A stretch of 64,000 bases of DNA from Actinobacteria bacterium UBA6100 (GCA_002423585.1 DIWS01000012.1:120131-184130), one strand, 5' to 3'; positions 48,811-58,120 are shown, counted from the first letter of the stretch. Program-made: numbers and translations. Notes: a model not told the origin generated them from the sequence alone.

Positions 48811-50475
48811 ATGCGCACGTGGATGCAGGGCCTCACCGGTCGCATCGTGCTTCTCGTGCTCGTCCTGTACGTGGTGATGGCGGCGGGGCTGGTGTTCTTC
48901 GTCAGGGGTCAGCTGCGAGAGCAGGCCCTTGGCGACGCACGTGCGCGGGCCGACCTGCTCATCACCCGCAACCTTGCGATACACAACTACTTCAGCCAGG
49001 AACTCAAGCCCGAACTCTTCGATCTCACCGATCCGGTCCTCGATGACGGGTCGTTCAAGCCCTCGTGGATGTCGTCGACGTACGCGGTCCGCCGGATCAC
49101 CAGCTACGCTGACACCGGATCCGAGGGGTACTACTACAAGGAATGCGCCATCGATGCCCGCAGCCCCGAGAACGAGGCCGATGAGTTCGAGGCGGAGTAC
49201 CTGCTGGCGCTCAACGCCGACCCCGCACTGGGAGAGCGCTCCGGGATCCGAACCATTGGCGACGAGCAGTTCTTCTATCTCATGAAGCGCGGAGAAGCGA
49301 TGGAGGAGTCGTGCCTGAGGTGCCACAGCACCCCCGACGCGGCACCGGCCGAACTCGTCGCGTTCTACGGCCCCGAACGGAGCTTCGGACGAGAGATCGG
49401 TGAGGTCGTCTCGGCATCCTCCGTGCGCATCCCGCTCACAGCGGCATACGCCGAGGCCGATACGATCGCCTCGCGGATGTCCACCGTGCTGCTGGTTCTG
49501 CTCGTCTTCTTGATCGCGGTCTTCTACGCCCTCACTCACCTGGTGATCATCCGCCCGCTCAAGGCCGTGGGCACCAGCGCGCGCGAGATCCAGAACGGCA
49601 CCCGTGCGCTGAGTCAGGGAGTGCAGGTGGGTGGCGTCACCGAGATCCGGGAGCTGGGCTCCTCCATCAATGCGCTCGCGCTCGACCTCGACCAGAGGAT
49701 CACGCAACTGGAGGCGGCACGAGCCGAGGTGCTGGCAGCCAACGCGGCACGGGAGCGGTTCCTCGCCAACCTCAGTCACGAGTTGCGCACGCCCCTGAAC
49801 TCGATCATCGGCTTTGCCGGCACGATGAAGATGGAGCTGGCGGGCCCTCTCACCGGCGCGCAGCAGTCACAGCTTGAGATGATCTTCAACTCCGGCAAGC
49901 ACCTGCTCGGGCTTGTTGAAGAGTTGCTCGAGTACTCCGCGCTCGAAGCCGGAGCGGACAGGGTGACCGCGACCCGCTTCATGCCGTGCAAGACGGCGAA
50001 GGACGTGGTCAGGCTGCTCCGCCCACTGGCAGAGAACAAGGGGATCGAACTGGTCGTTGTCGAGTGCCCGCACGAATTCGAAGCGAACACCGATCGCTTC
50101 AAGATCGAACAGATCCTCATCAATCTGCTGGGTAACGCCATAAAGTTCACCGAACGAGGAACGGTCACGGTGTCGCCGTGCCGGGATGGAGAGTACCTGC
50201 GCATCGAGGTCACCGACACGGGTGTCGGCATCCCATCGGCCCACATCGATGAGGTCTTCGAGAAGTTCACGCAGTTGGAGGGGGATCATACGGTCAAGCC
50301 TGCGGGTACCGGACTCGGACTTGCCATATCCCGCGAGTATGCGCGCCTGCTCGGCGGAGAGATCGCCGCGGTGAGCACCCCGGGCGTCGGCTCGACGTTC
50401 ACGCTGCGCGTCCCTCTCAAGTACCCCGAAGAGCCGCTGGATCCACAGAATGCGGAACCCCCGGCCGGGCCGTGA
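48811..50475 (+). CDS. Heme-sensing histidine kinase (DUF3365-HAMP-HisKA-HATPase)
   Basis: A 554-residue membrane kinase. The first membrane segment (about 11-31) leads to a periplasmic DUF3365/Tll0287-like domain with a heme c motif CLRCH at residue 168, a second membrane segment (about 228-248), a HAMP linker, HisKA with phospho-accepting His323 (LSHELRTPLN) and an ATPase domain (NLLGNAIKF, DTGVGI, GTGLGL). The sensor part resembles that of the diguanylate cyclase at 27331-28578. No receiver gene is adjacent. The ATG at 48811 has GAGAGGCGGGA upstream and opens at the membrane segment. Confidence 0.9.
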   Translation: MRTWMQGLTGRIVLLVLVLYVVMAAGLVFFVRGQLREQALGDARARADLLITRNLAIHNYFSQELKPELFDLTDPVLDDGSFKPSWMSSTYAVRRITSYADTGSEGYYYKECAIDARSPENEADEFEAEYLLALNADPALGERSGIRTIGDEQFFYLMKRGEAMEESCLRCHSTPDAAPAELVAFYGPERSFGREIGEVVSASSVRIPLTAAYAEADTIASRMSTVLLVLLVFLIAVFYALTHLVIIRPLKAVGTSAREIQNGTRALSQGVQVGGVTEIRELGSSINALALDLDQRITQLEAARAEVLAANAARERFLANLSHELRTPLNSIIGFAGTMKMELAGPLTGAQQSQLEMIFNSGKHLLGLVEELLEYSALEAGADRVTATRFMPCKTAKDVVRLLRPLAENKGIELVVVECPHEFEANTDRFKIEQILINLLGNAIKFTERGTVTVSPCRDGEYLRIEVTDTGVGIPSAHIDEVFEKFTQLEGDHTVKPAGTGLGLAISREYARLLGGEIAAVSTPGVGSTFTLRVPLKYPEEPLDPQNAEPPAGP

Positions 50476-50477
50476 CC

Positions 50478-51218
50478 TCAGGACAGCGGAAGATCGATCG
50501 ACCGCCCTACTCCACCGGGAACGCATCGGCTGCCGTAGGCGCGGCCGAACGCCGCAACCGCGGCATCACCGCTGCAGTGCGTGGGCACGACATCGGTCAC
50601 GCCGAGGTCCTGGAGCGCACGAACGGCCGCGGTGATCTTCTCCTCGGACGACTCCATCAGATGCAGCCCTCCGATCACCCACCGGACGGGTCCCTCGAGC
50701 AGCGAGACTCCACGCTCGGCGAGATGCACCACGCCCGGGTGGGCGCACCCGGTCACGAGCGCGGTCACGGCGCCGGTCTGCAGCACAAGCGCCTGCTCGG
50801 CAGGTGGGCCTTCGAGCATGCCGGTGGAGAACACGCCCGGAGCGATGCGGCACGGCTCGGGACCGACGACCACGACCTCCCGGCACAACCCGCGCAGGTC
50901 CCCGATCAGGCGCTTCGAGAAGCCGCCGTGCAGCACGACCGTGGCATCGGGAGCAGCCTCCAGGACCGAGTCCAGCCCGCCGAGATGATCCCAGTCCGCA
51001 TGCGAGAGGAACACCGTGTCCACCGACCCGGGATCCACTCCCAGAGCGGCCATGTTCTTCAGGAGTACGCGGCCGTTGCTGCCCGTGTCGAACAGGATCG
51101 TCAGGTCGCCTGTCTCAACGAGTGCCGAGAATCCCCACAATGCCGTCAGGCCACCGGGCCCCGCGTTGTTGTCGGCGAGGATCGTCAGACGTAGGCCGCT
51201 CAGAGCTGCTCCTCCCAC
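50478..51218 (-). CDS. Metallo-beta-lactamase-fold hydrolase, COG1237-like
   Basis: A 246-residue MBL-fold protein. The metal motif is SHADWDHLGG (HxDxDH), with DTGSNG before it, TGCAHPGVVH later and GGLHLME near the end. This matches the group annotated as dihydropterin-ribofuranosyl-aminobenzene phosphate synthase-like (COG1237); the real substrate is unknown. The GTG at 51218 has GAGG 7 bases upstream and overlaps the end of the preceding lipoprotein gene by 19 bases; a CTG at 51203 (CTGA overlap) is a less usual alternative. Confidence 0.82.
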   Translation of the reverse strand: MGGAALSGLRLTILADNNAGPGGLTALWGFSALVETGDLTILFDTGSNGRVLLKNMAALGVDPGSVDTVFLSHADWDHLGGLDSVLEAAPDATVVLHGGFSKRLIGDLRGLCREVVVVGPEPCRIAPGVFSTGMLEGPPAEQALVLQTGAVTALVTGCAHPGVVHLAERGVSLLEGPVRWVIGGLHLMESSEEKITAAVRALQDLGVTDVVPTHCSGDAAVAAFGRAYGSRCVPGGVGRSIDLPLS

Positions 51219-51640
51219 TCCAAGACCTCGGGGAAGTCCACCGGGTCGAGGCCGGTCCCGTAGTCGATGAGCGTCCAGGACTCGCCGTCCCAGGTCACGA
51301 ACCACTGCTCGCCTTGCTCGCCCTCGAACTCGGGGGCCGCCTTCGTCCATGCCTGCACCCACCAGGTGCCCTGCGAGTCGCGGCCCATCGCGTACACGGT
51401 GGCGGACTCGATGGGCATGGTCGCGTACTCCTCGCGGGCGATCGCCAGCACGGCCGCCTCGGCGTCCTCGATCGATGGCCGGGTGTCGGGACTCGCCGTC
51501 TGCCCGGGCTCGGCCACCTCAGCGGCGGGCTCAGGCTCCGGCGTGACGCGTTCGGAGGCCGGGCTGCATCCCGCCAACGCGCCGAGCATCACGCAAGACG
51601 CTACGATCGACCCCAGGAACCGTGCTCTGATGGACACCAT
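51200..51640 (-). CDS. Small lipoprotein, unknown
   Basis: A 146-residue exported lipoprotein with signal peptide and lipobox LAGC (Cys about residue 24), a Pro/Glu-rich linker, and a compact domain rich in Trp and acidic residues (GTWWVQAWTKAAPEFEGEQG). No family is recognised. AGGGGG precedes the ATG at 51640; a longer open frame upstream has no signal sequence. Its end overlaps the start of the MBL gene. Confidence 0.7.
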   Translation of the reverse strand: MVSIRARFLGSIVASCVMLGALAGCSPASERVTPEPEPAAEVAEPGQTASPDTRPSIEDAEAAVLAIAREEYATMPIESATVYAMGRDSQGTWWVQAWTKAAPEFEGEQGEQWFVTWDGESWTLIDYGTGLDPVDFPEVLEWEEQL

Positions 51641-51800
51641 CGGCAACACCCCCTTCTCCCGGAGAGCATAGCGCGACGGGCGCAGGGCGTGTGGCGATGG
51701 ACATGAAGCAGGGCTGCTACCGCGGTGAGTTGGGGACATAGACGGAGACGGCGCGATGCGCCACCGGCTCGCACCGGCCCTCCGGATGCAGGGACTCCCT

Positions 51801-54176
51801 ATGCCACAGCCAGACGCAGCACCCACGGTCCTTGTCGTGTTCGGCGCCACGGGAGACCTGATGGCGCGCAAGATCGTGCCGTCGCTCTACCACCTCGGCC
51901 GCGAAGGCCTGCTCCCACCGCTGTTCCGCGTCGTCGGTTTCTCGCGACGTGACTGGTCCGACGACGACCTGCGCGCGCACGTGAGCGCGATCATCGCCGA
52001 GAAGTACCCCGGGGCGGATGCGCTCGACGAGTTCCTGGATCTCTTCACCTACCAGCAGGGCACGTTCGCCGATGAGTCGGCGTACGCTGAGCTCGCGCGG
52101 TTCACCGAAGATGTAGCCCGCGAATGGAACGCGTGCACGAACAAGCTCTTCTACCTCGCAGTCCCTCCCGGGAACTACGAGACGATCCTCGGCAACCTGG
52201 CGCGCAGCGGCCTCACTGCTGCGTGCAGCGCCGAGAACGGCTACACGCGCGTGCTTGTCGAGAAGCCGTTCGGCCATGACGTGGGCAGCTCGAAGGCGCT
52301 CGACGACCTGCTCGCATCGCTCTTCCGCGAGGAGCAGATCTACCGCATCGACCACTACCTCGCCAAAGAGATGCTCCAGGGGATCCTGGCGTTTCGGTTC
52401 CACAACGACCTGCTCGAGTCGGACTGGAACCGCGACACCATCGAGCGCATCGATATCTCGCTGCTCGAGACCCTCGGCGTGGAGAAGCGCGGCGCCTTCT
52501 ACGACGGGGTCGGCGCCTTGCGCGACGTGGGCCAGAACCACCTGCTCCAGATGCTCGCGCTCGTCACGATGGAGCAGCCGGCGGGACTCGACGCCGACTC
52601 GATCCGCACGGCGCGCGCCACTCTCCTCGGCAGCCTACGGCCTCTGCGTTCCGACGAGGTGGCGCACCGGACCTACCGGGCGCAGTACGACGGCTACCGC
52701 CAGATCACCGGGGTCGACCCCGGGTCGCAGACCGAGACATACTTCAAGCTCGAGTCCGTCATGAGCGGGCGCCGGTGGGCGGGCGTGCCGGTCACGTTCG
52801 AGAGCGGCAAGCGCGTGGGAGAGGAGCCGCTCAAGCGCATCGTCGTGACGTTCCGCCATCGCCGCCCGTGTCTGTGCGGCAAGGCGACGACCCACCTGCG
52901 CAACCAGGTCATCTTCACACTCGAACCCAACGACACCATCGAGATGACGTTCTGGGCGAAGCGGCCCGGCTTCGACTACGAGGTCGAGAAGCGGACCTTC
53001 GACTTCGCGCTGTACGAGAAGACCGAGAAGCTCCAGTACGTGGCGGAGTACTCCAAGCTGCTGTACGACGCGATCCTCGGCGATCAGACCGCGTTCGTCT
53101 CCACCGACGAGGTCCGCGCGATGTGGGCCTTCATCGACCCGGTGATCGAAGCGTGGCGCGACGGCGTGACCCCGCTGGAGACGTATTCGCCCGACACCGA
53201 GGAGCCGGTCAGGCGCGCCGCGGCGATGCTGCGGGCGAGCGAGCGCATGCGGCAGGTCGGGGTCGCGGGCCTCGGCAAGATGGGCGCCGGCATCGCGCTC
53301 AACCTGGCCGATCACGGCTGGGAGGTCATGGGGTGGAACCGCACGGTTCAGGTGGCGCACGACCTCGCCGAAGACGGTGTGGTGCCGGCCGACACGCTGG
53401 AGGACCTGGTCGCGGCGCTTCGGCCACCGCGCGTCGTGTGGCTGATGGTCCCGGCGGGCGCGCCCGTCGACGCCGTGCTCTTCGGCGGTGACGGCACGCG
53501 CGGGCTCGCGGACCTCCTCGAACCCGGCGACATCGTCATCGACGGCGGCAACTCCCGCTACTCCGACGATGCGGCTCGCGCCGCACGTCTTGCCGGGCGC
53601 GGCATCGCCTTCCTCGACTGCGGGACGTCCGGCGGTCCGGCGGGAGCACGTACCGGGGCGTGTCTCATGATCGGCGGCGACCGCGCCACCTTCGAGCGCG
53701 CCGAGCCGGTGTTCGCCGATGTCGCTGTCCGGGACGGCTATCGGTTCTTCGACGGGATCGGCTCGGGTCACTTCGTGAAGATGATCCACAACGGCATCGA
53801 GTACGGCATGATGCAGGCGATCGCCGAGGGCTTCGCCGTGATGCACGATTCGCCGCGTGATCTCGACCTCGCGGCCGTCGCCGACGTCTACCAGCACTCG
53901 AGCGTGATCGAGTCGCGCCTCGTGGGCTGGCTGGGCTCGGCATACGAACGCTTCGGCCGCGACCTCGAGCCGGTGTCAGGCTCCCCCGGTCACACGGGAG
54001 AGGGTGCGTGGACGATCGATGCGGCCCGGGACGCGGGCATCCCGGTCCCCATGATCGAGGCGGCCCTGCAGTTCAGGATCGATGCGGAAGACAGTCCCGG
54101 CTACACGGGCAAGGTCGTTCAGGCACTGCGCAACGAGTTCGGCGGCCACGGGCTGGCGCCGGGAACGTCGAAGTGA
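51801..54176 (+). CDS. zwf-gnd: Fused glucose-6-phosphate dehydrogenase / 6-phosphogluconate dehydrogenase
   Basis: A 791-residue protein with two oxidative pentose-phosphate enzymes in one frame. Residues 1-482 are Zwf: GATGDLMARKIVPSLY for NADP, EKPFGHD, RIDHYLAKE with the catalytic His region. Residues 483-791 are a short Gnd: GLGKMGAGIALNLADHGW for the coenzyme, IDGGNSRY, GTSGGPAGARTG, and KMIHNGIEYGMMQ with the catalytic Lys. Joined, they would turn glucose-6-phosphate into ribulose-5-phosphate with lactonase in between, which is not included and must act separately or spontaneously. The Gnd half is of the short bacterial (about 300-residue) type. AGGGA lies 6 bases before the ATG at 51801; no ribosome-binding site marks a separate start at residue 483. 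Confidence 0.93.
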   Translation: MPQPDAAPTVLVVFGATGDLMARKIVPSLYHLGREGLLPPLFRVVGFSRRDWSDDDLRAHVSAIIAEKYPGADALDEFLDLFTYQQGTFADESAYAELARFTEDVAREWNACTNKLFYLAVPPGNYETILGNLARSGLTAACSAENGYTRVLVEKPFGHDVGSSKALDDLLASLFREEQIYRIDHYLAKEMLQGILAFRFHNDLLESDWNRDTIERIDISLLETLGVEKRGAFYDGVGALRDVGQNHLLQMLALVTMEQPAGLDADSIRTARATLLGSLRPLRSDEVAHRTYRAQYDGYRQITGVDPGSQTETYFKLESVMSGRRWAGVPVTFESGKRVGEEPLKRIVVTFRHRRPCLCGKATTHLRNQVIFTLEPNDTIEMTFWAKRPGFDYEVEKRTFDFALYEKTEKLQYVAEYSKLLYDAILGDQTAFVSTDEVRAMWAFIDPVIEAWRDGVTPLETYSPDTEEPVRRAAAMLRASERMRQVGVAGLGKMGAGIALNLADHGWEVMGWNRTVQVAHDLAEDGVVPADTLEDLVAALRPPRVVWLMVPAGAPVDAVLFGGDGTRGLADLLEPGDIVIDGGNSRYSDDAARAARLAGRGIAFLDCGTSGGPAGARTGACLMIGGDRATFERAEPVFADVAVRDGYRFFDGIGSGHFVKMIHNGIEYGMMQAIAEGFAVMHDSPRDLDLAAVADVYQHSSVIESRLVGWLGSAYERFGRDLEPVSGSPGHTGEGAWTIDAARDAGIPVPMIEAALQFRIDAEDSPGYTGKVVQALRNEFGGHGLAPGTSK

Positions 54177-54212
54177 CTCGGCCGCGCGAGCACTCACGAC
54201 ACCTGCCGACGT

Positions 54213-55547
54213 TCAGAGCAGATACACGATGTCCGAGCTCGCCGTCGGGTACGCCCAGAGTGCGCCCTTGAGGTCGCTCGCGGTCAGCCCGCCGGCGATC
54301 GCGGCGGCGAACACGTTGATTACCTCCTCGGCGCCGTGTCCGAGTAGGTGTGCGCCCACGATCCGGCCGCTCCCCCGCTCAACGATCGTCTTGGCGCCGG
54401 AAGCGCGCTGACCCACCCTGCGCGAGGACGCCCACTCCGTCGTGTCGGCAAGCTTCACGTCCACGTCGAGGCCGCGTTCGCGCGCCTGCTCCTCGGTGAG
54501 CCCGACGGAAGCAAGCGGCGGATCGGAAAAGACGACCGACGGCGTCGCGACCGGTGAGAACGTCGTCGAGTCCGGCTTGAGGATGTTCGCGACCACAACG
54601 CGCGCCTGCGCGATCCCGACGGGCGTGAGTGGGATCCCCAACGCGGCCGCATCGCCCGCCGCGTATACGCGCGGGTTGGTGGCCGAGCGCATCGAGCTGT
54701 CGGTGTCTATACCGCGGGGCCCGTACGCGACACCGGCCGCCTCAAGATCGAGCCCCTCGAGGTCCGGCACCCGGCCCGCCCCGTGAACGGCCATGTCGCA
54801 GGCGACGATGTCTCCGTCGCCGCACACGATCTCCAGAGCCCCACCCGCACTGCGGATCTCGCTCACAAGCGCGCCGGTGCGGATCTCGACACCCGCGTCG
54901 CGATAGGAGCGAGCGAGCATCTCCGCCAGATCCGGGTCGAACCCCTCGAGCACGCGCGCACCCCGATGGAGCACGACCACACGGGCCCCTGCCGCGGCCG
55001 CCATGTGTGCGAACTCGAACGAGATGTAGCCGCCGCCTATGAAGGCCACCCGGTCGCCGAGTGTCTCGGCCGCCATGAAGCCTTCGCTGTCCGTGACCTG
55101 CTCCGCTCCCGGGATACCCAGGTCGCGGGACACCGCCCCCGTGGCGATCACGAAGTGCTCGGCCGCGTACTGCCTCCCGTCGACGTCGAGGGCGGCCTCG
55201 GAAATGAATCGAGCCGGGCCATGGAGGGTTGCCACCCCGCTCGCTGTGAGCCACTGCTCGATCGCCTGCGGCACGGAGTCGGTAAAAGTCCTCTTGAAGG
55301 CGATGAGCGATTGCCAGTCGAGGCGAACCGCTCCCGACAGGCCGTTGCCGGCCTGCGCGGCAGCGCGCTCGGCAACCTCGGCCGCAGTGAAGAGCACCTT
55401 CTTCGGCTCGCATCCGCGAAGCGCACACGTCCCGCCGAACTCGCGCTTGTCGACCACGGCGACACGTTTGCCCGCCGCTGCGAGCTCACCGGCGGCGGTC
55501 TGGCCGGCCACTCCGGTGCCGATGACGATGACATCGAACCGCTCCAT
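54213..55547 (-). CDS. Pyridine nucleotide-disulfide oxidoreductase (glutathione reductase/MerA-like)
   Basis: A 444-residue FAD flavoprotein. It has the FAD motif IGTGVAGQTAAG, the redox-active CALRGC (Cx4C) in FGGTCALRGCEPKK, the NAD(P)H motif GGGYISFE, and the FAD-closing AAGDAA. The C-terminal dimer domain ends AYPTASSD where disulfide reductases have HPTxxE, so the usual proton-relay His is replaced by Tyr. The function is therefore uncertain; it is not a standard dihydrolipoamide dehydrogenase or glutathione reductase. GAGGAGG precedes the ATG at 55547. The 250 bases upstream to msrA hold nothing I can name. Confidence 0.86.
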   Translation of the reverse strand: MERFDVIVIGTGVAGQTAAGELAAAGKRVAVVDKREFGGTCALRGCEPKKVLFTAAEVAERAAAQAGNGLSGAVRLDWQSLIAFKRTFTDSVPQAIEQWLTASGVATLHGPARFISEAALDVDGRQYAAEHFVIATGAVSRDLGIPGAEQVTDSEGFMAAETLGDRVAFIGGGYISFEFAHMAAAAGARVVVLHRGARVLEGFDPDLAEMLARSYRDAGVEIRTGALVSEIRSAGGALEIVCGDGDIVACDMAVHGAGRVPDLEGLDLEAAGVAYGPRGIDTDSSMRSATNPRVYAAGDAAALGIPLTPVGIAQARVVVANILKPDSTTFSPVATPSVVFSDPPLASVGLTEEQARERGLDVDVKLADTTEWASSRRVGQRASGAKTIVERGSGRIVGAHLLGHGAEEVINVFAAAIAGGLTASDLKGALWAYPTASSDIVYLL

Positions 55548-55800
55548 GGGCGTGCGCCTCCTCGGCACGACGGGACGAGGCGAATCAAACGGTTCATTCC
55601 CGAATCGGGGATGAACGCGGCCGCACGCTCGTGCTGCGCGGCATCAACCTCGGCGGCAGCTCCAAGGTGGGTGGTAAGGCGCACCTCGAGGGGCAGCTCC
55701 TGACCTAACGGCCGAAGCCGGACTCACGCGAGCATACGATCGCACTGCGGCCGCGGTAGCGTGATCTCCCCGGTCGGATGAAGCGCTACAAACCACCGTC

Positions 55801-56487
55801 TTACGGAGTGGCGAAGTGGGATGGATCGGGCACTGCTTCGGCCGCCTTCTTGAAGAGGCTCAGGCTGATGTGGCAGTAGCCTCCAGGATTCTTGTCGAGG
55901 TAGTCCTGGTGGTACTCCTCGGCGGGCGTGTAGCTCGTGAGAGGTCCCACCTCGATCACGACGGGCTTGTCGTATCGCATCTGCAGCTCGTCGATCGAGC
56001 GGTCGATCACCGCAGCGTCCGCGGGGTCGGTGTAGTAGATGCCGCTGCGATACTGCGTGCCCGCATCGTTGCCCTGGCGGTTGAGCGAGGTGGGGTCGAT
56101 GGCCTCGTAGAACAGCTCGAGGAGGAACGGGAGCGGCGCGACCTCCGGGTCGTAGTCGACCCGCACCGTCTCCGTGTAGCCGCTGCGACCGGAGCTCACG
56201 TCTCGATAGGTGGGTGATTCGGTGGTGCCGTTGGCGTAGCCGGCCTCGGCCGCGCTCACGCCGCGTACGGACGCCATGTACTTCTCAACGCCCCAGAAGC
56301 AGCCGCCCGCAAGGTAGATCGTGGCCATGTCTGCGCCTCCCGCACTCTCGGATGGTGGTGTGGTCGTATCGACGATCGGAGCGCCCGGGTCGGCGAGGCT
56401 GTTCGACGAGCACGCGGAGAGCGGCAGCACGACAAGCGCGACCGTGACGATCAGCACGCATGCGGACGAGCGACACAGGCGATTCAC
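55801..56487 (-). CDS. msrA: Exported lipoprotein peptide-methionine sulfoxide reductase A
   Basis: A 228-residue MsrA that reduces methionine-S-sulfoxide in proteins. The catalytic motif is AGGCFWGVEKYM with the reactive Cys; later come GYANGTTESPTYRDV, LELFYEAIDPTSLNRQGND and AEEYHQDYL. A signal peptide (CVLIVTVALVVLPL) and lipobox LSAC at about residue 26 place it outside the membrane, so it would repair extracytoplasmic proteins, possibly the cytochromes and binding proteins. The GTG at 56487 has GGAGG 8 bases upstream. The upstream frame is not coding. The Cys is encoded normally, not as selenocysteine. Confidence 0.9.
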   Translation of the reverse strand: MNRLCRSSACVLIVTVALVVLPLSACSSNSLADPGAPIVDTTTPPSESAGGADMATIYLAGGCFWGVEKYMASVRGVSAAEAGYANGTTESPTYRDVSSGRSGYTETVRVDYDPEVAPLPFLLELFYEAIDPTSLNRQGNDAGTQYRSGIYYTDPADAAVIDRSIDELQMRYDKPVVIEVGPLTSYTPAEEYHQDYLDKNPGGYCHISLSLFKKAAEAVPDPSHFATP

Positions 56488-56597
56488 GGCACCAGCCTCC
56501 CGGGGGCGTCCCTCGGAAGATGAGAGCAAATACCGTGCAAGCGCTGGCCCGGACTGAGCCGAAGCGTCCCTTCGATCCGATGAACCCCGTGTCGCCG

Positions 56598-57209
56598 TCA
56601 GAGCACCCCACCCTCGGCGAGTGCCTCGAAGACCTCCCGGGCGATCAGCGTCGCACCTGCCCCTCCCGGGTGCACCCCGTCGAACCTGAACGCCTCGGGG
56701 TGGTTCGCCGTGGCCGCGTTGACGTCGATGAGACCGCACTCGATCCCGGCAGCGATGCTCTCGACCACGCCACAGATCTCGCGAAGCGCATCGTCGTCCA
56801 TCCCGTAGCGGACCTTGGTGCTGCGTCCTAACCGGAAGAGCGTCGGAGGTGTCATCAGCCAGACGGCCGGGTTCGACGCGAGGTGCCGGTAGTGCAGCGC
56901 CAGGTCCCGGTAGTCGGCACGGAAGGCATCGACACCCCTCCAGTTGCCGCCCCTGGAGTCGTTCGTGCCGAGCATGATGAGGACGATCTCGGGCCGGAAC
57001 TCAGTGCTTGCCACGAACGCCTCGCTGCCCCAGTACGGAAAGTCGGCGGCCCTCTGCGCGGCGTGCGCGTTCACGCCGAAGTTGTGCACGCAGAACCCGT
57101 CCCCGAGCATCGTTTGCAGCTGCGCGGGGTACGCATTCGTCCTCCGGCGCAAAACGAACGTCCCACGCGTGATGCTATCACCGACACAGGCGACCCTCAC
57201 GCCTCGCAC
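56598..57209 (-). CDS. SGNH/GDSL hydrolase
   Basis: A 203-residue esterase-like protein. The catalytic blocks are VGDSITRGTF (Ser), the Gly block FGVNAHAAQ, LGTNDSRGGN (Asn) and FDGVHPGGAG (Asp and His). No signal peptide is seen. The GTG at 57209 overlaps the end of the preceding gene by 13 bases and has GAGAGGG upstream; a second in-frame GTG at 57200 would overlap the stop as GTGA. The substrate is unknown. It belongs to a three-gene cluster with the two genes upstream. Confidence 0.87.
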   Translation of the reverse strand: MRGVRVACVGDSITRGTFVLRRRTNAYPAQLQTMLGDGFCVHNFGVNAHAAQRAADFPYWGSEAFVASTEFRPEIVLIMLGTNDSRGGNWRGVDAFRADYRDLALHYRHLASNPAVWLMTPPTLFRLGRSTKVRYGMDDDALREICGVVESIAAGIECGLIDVNAATANHPEAFRFDGVHPGGAGATLIAREVFEALAEGGVL

Positions 57210-58120
57210 GCACCCTCTCCGGCAGCGCCGAGCGTGTCGTTGAGCTCGTTCACGGCGAGTTCGAGATCCTCGGCGGTGCGCATGGACGTCGCGGTCGGGT
57301 ACGTGGTGGTGACGAAGTGCTGGGCGTACGGGAAGACCGCCGCCTCGAACGGCGTAGGATCAAGCATCCCCCGGCCAAAGGTGTTGGTGCACAGCGAGAT
57401 GGCATCCAGCGGCAGTTTGAGCGCACGGGCCATCTCCCCCGGATCGAAGATGAGGCTGAATGGCTTCGTGCTCTCCTGCAGCTCGCCGCCGTAGTCCACC
57501 GAAAGGTTGCCCTCGACCCATACGCGCTGGTCGAGCGCGGCCGGCACGCCGCGCGTCATGTCGGCGACGAGGGCGAGACCGTTCCCGCTCTGCTCGCTCG
57601 CCATCTCGACGATCACCTCGCCACGGTACGACGTCGTCACCACCGAATGCGACGTGCTGGGCAGCGCGAAGCCGCTCTTCGGATCGTAGCTCGGCGCGTT
57701 GCTCTCGTACTCCTCGATGATCCAGGACAGAAGGCCAGTCTCGGCGTTCTCGGCCATCAGGTAGTACTCGATGCGGCTGCCCCAGAAGACGTTCGTGTGG
57801 ACGTTGAACGCGCTCACGATCGCGCACGGTCGTGCGGGCGTATCCGCAAACATCGCCGAGGGGTGCAGACGATAGCCCGACGGCAGCAAACGCGCGGCGG
57901 CGGCCTCATCGGTGATCTCGAACGCGAGAAAGACGGCGTACGGCTCCACGATGAAGCTCATGTACGGATCGGTACGCGACCCCCGGTCGACGATGTACTG
58001 CTGGAGCCGGCGCGGCAGCTTGCGGAGCAGTGGCATGCCCTGTACCCGCATCGCGACCGTGCTGGGCACGACCGTCTTCTCGGTGTTCCTGATGTAGCGC
58101 CGAAGGTCTGCGGATCGCAT
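57197..58120 (-). CDS. Protein of unknown function, possibly acetoacetate-decarboxylase-like fold
   Basis: A 307-residue soluble protein that starts MRSADLRRYIRNTEKTVVPS. The central part (LLPSGYRLHPSAMFADTPAR, CAIVSAFNVHTNVFWGSRIE and YYLMAENAETGLLSWIIEEY) recalls the beta-barrel of acetoacetate decarboxylase-like and DUF2071 proteins, but I am not certain of the family. GGGAGA precedes the ATG. It lies 36 bases after the tocopherol-cyclase-like gene and overlaps the SGNH hydrolase, so the three probably work together. Confidence 0.6.
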   Translation of the reverse strand: MRSADLRRYIRNTEKTVVPSTVAMRVQGMPLLRKLPRRLQQYIVDRGSRTDPYMSFIVEPYAVFLAFEITDEAAAARLLPSGYRLHPSAMFADTPARPCAIVSAFNVHTNVFWGSRIEYYLMAENAETGLLSWIIEEYESNAPSYDPKSGFALPSTSHSVVTTSYRGEVIVEMASEQSGNGLALVADMTRGVPAALDQRVWVEGNLSVDYGGELQESTKPFSLIFDPGEMARALKLPLDAISLCTNTFGRGMLDPTPFEAAVFPYAQHFVTTTYPTATSMRTAEDLELAVNELNDTLGAAGEGACEA

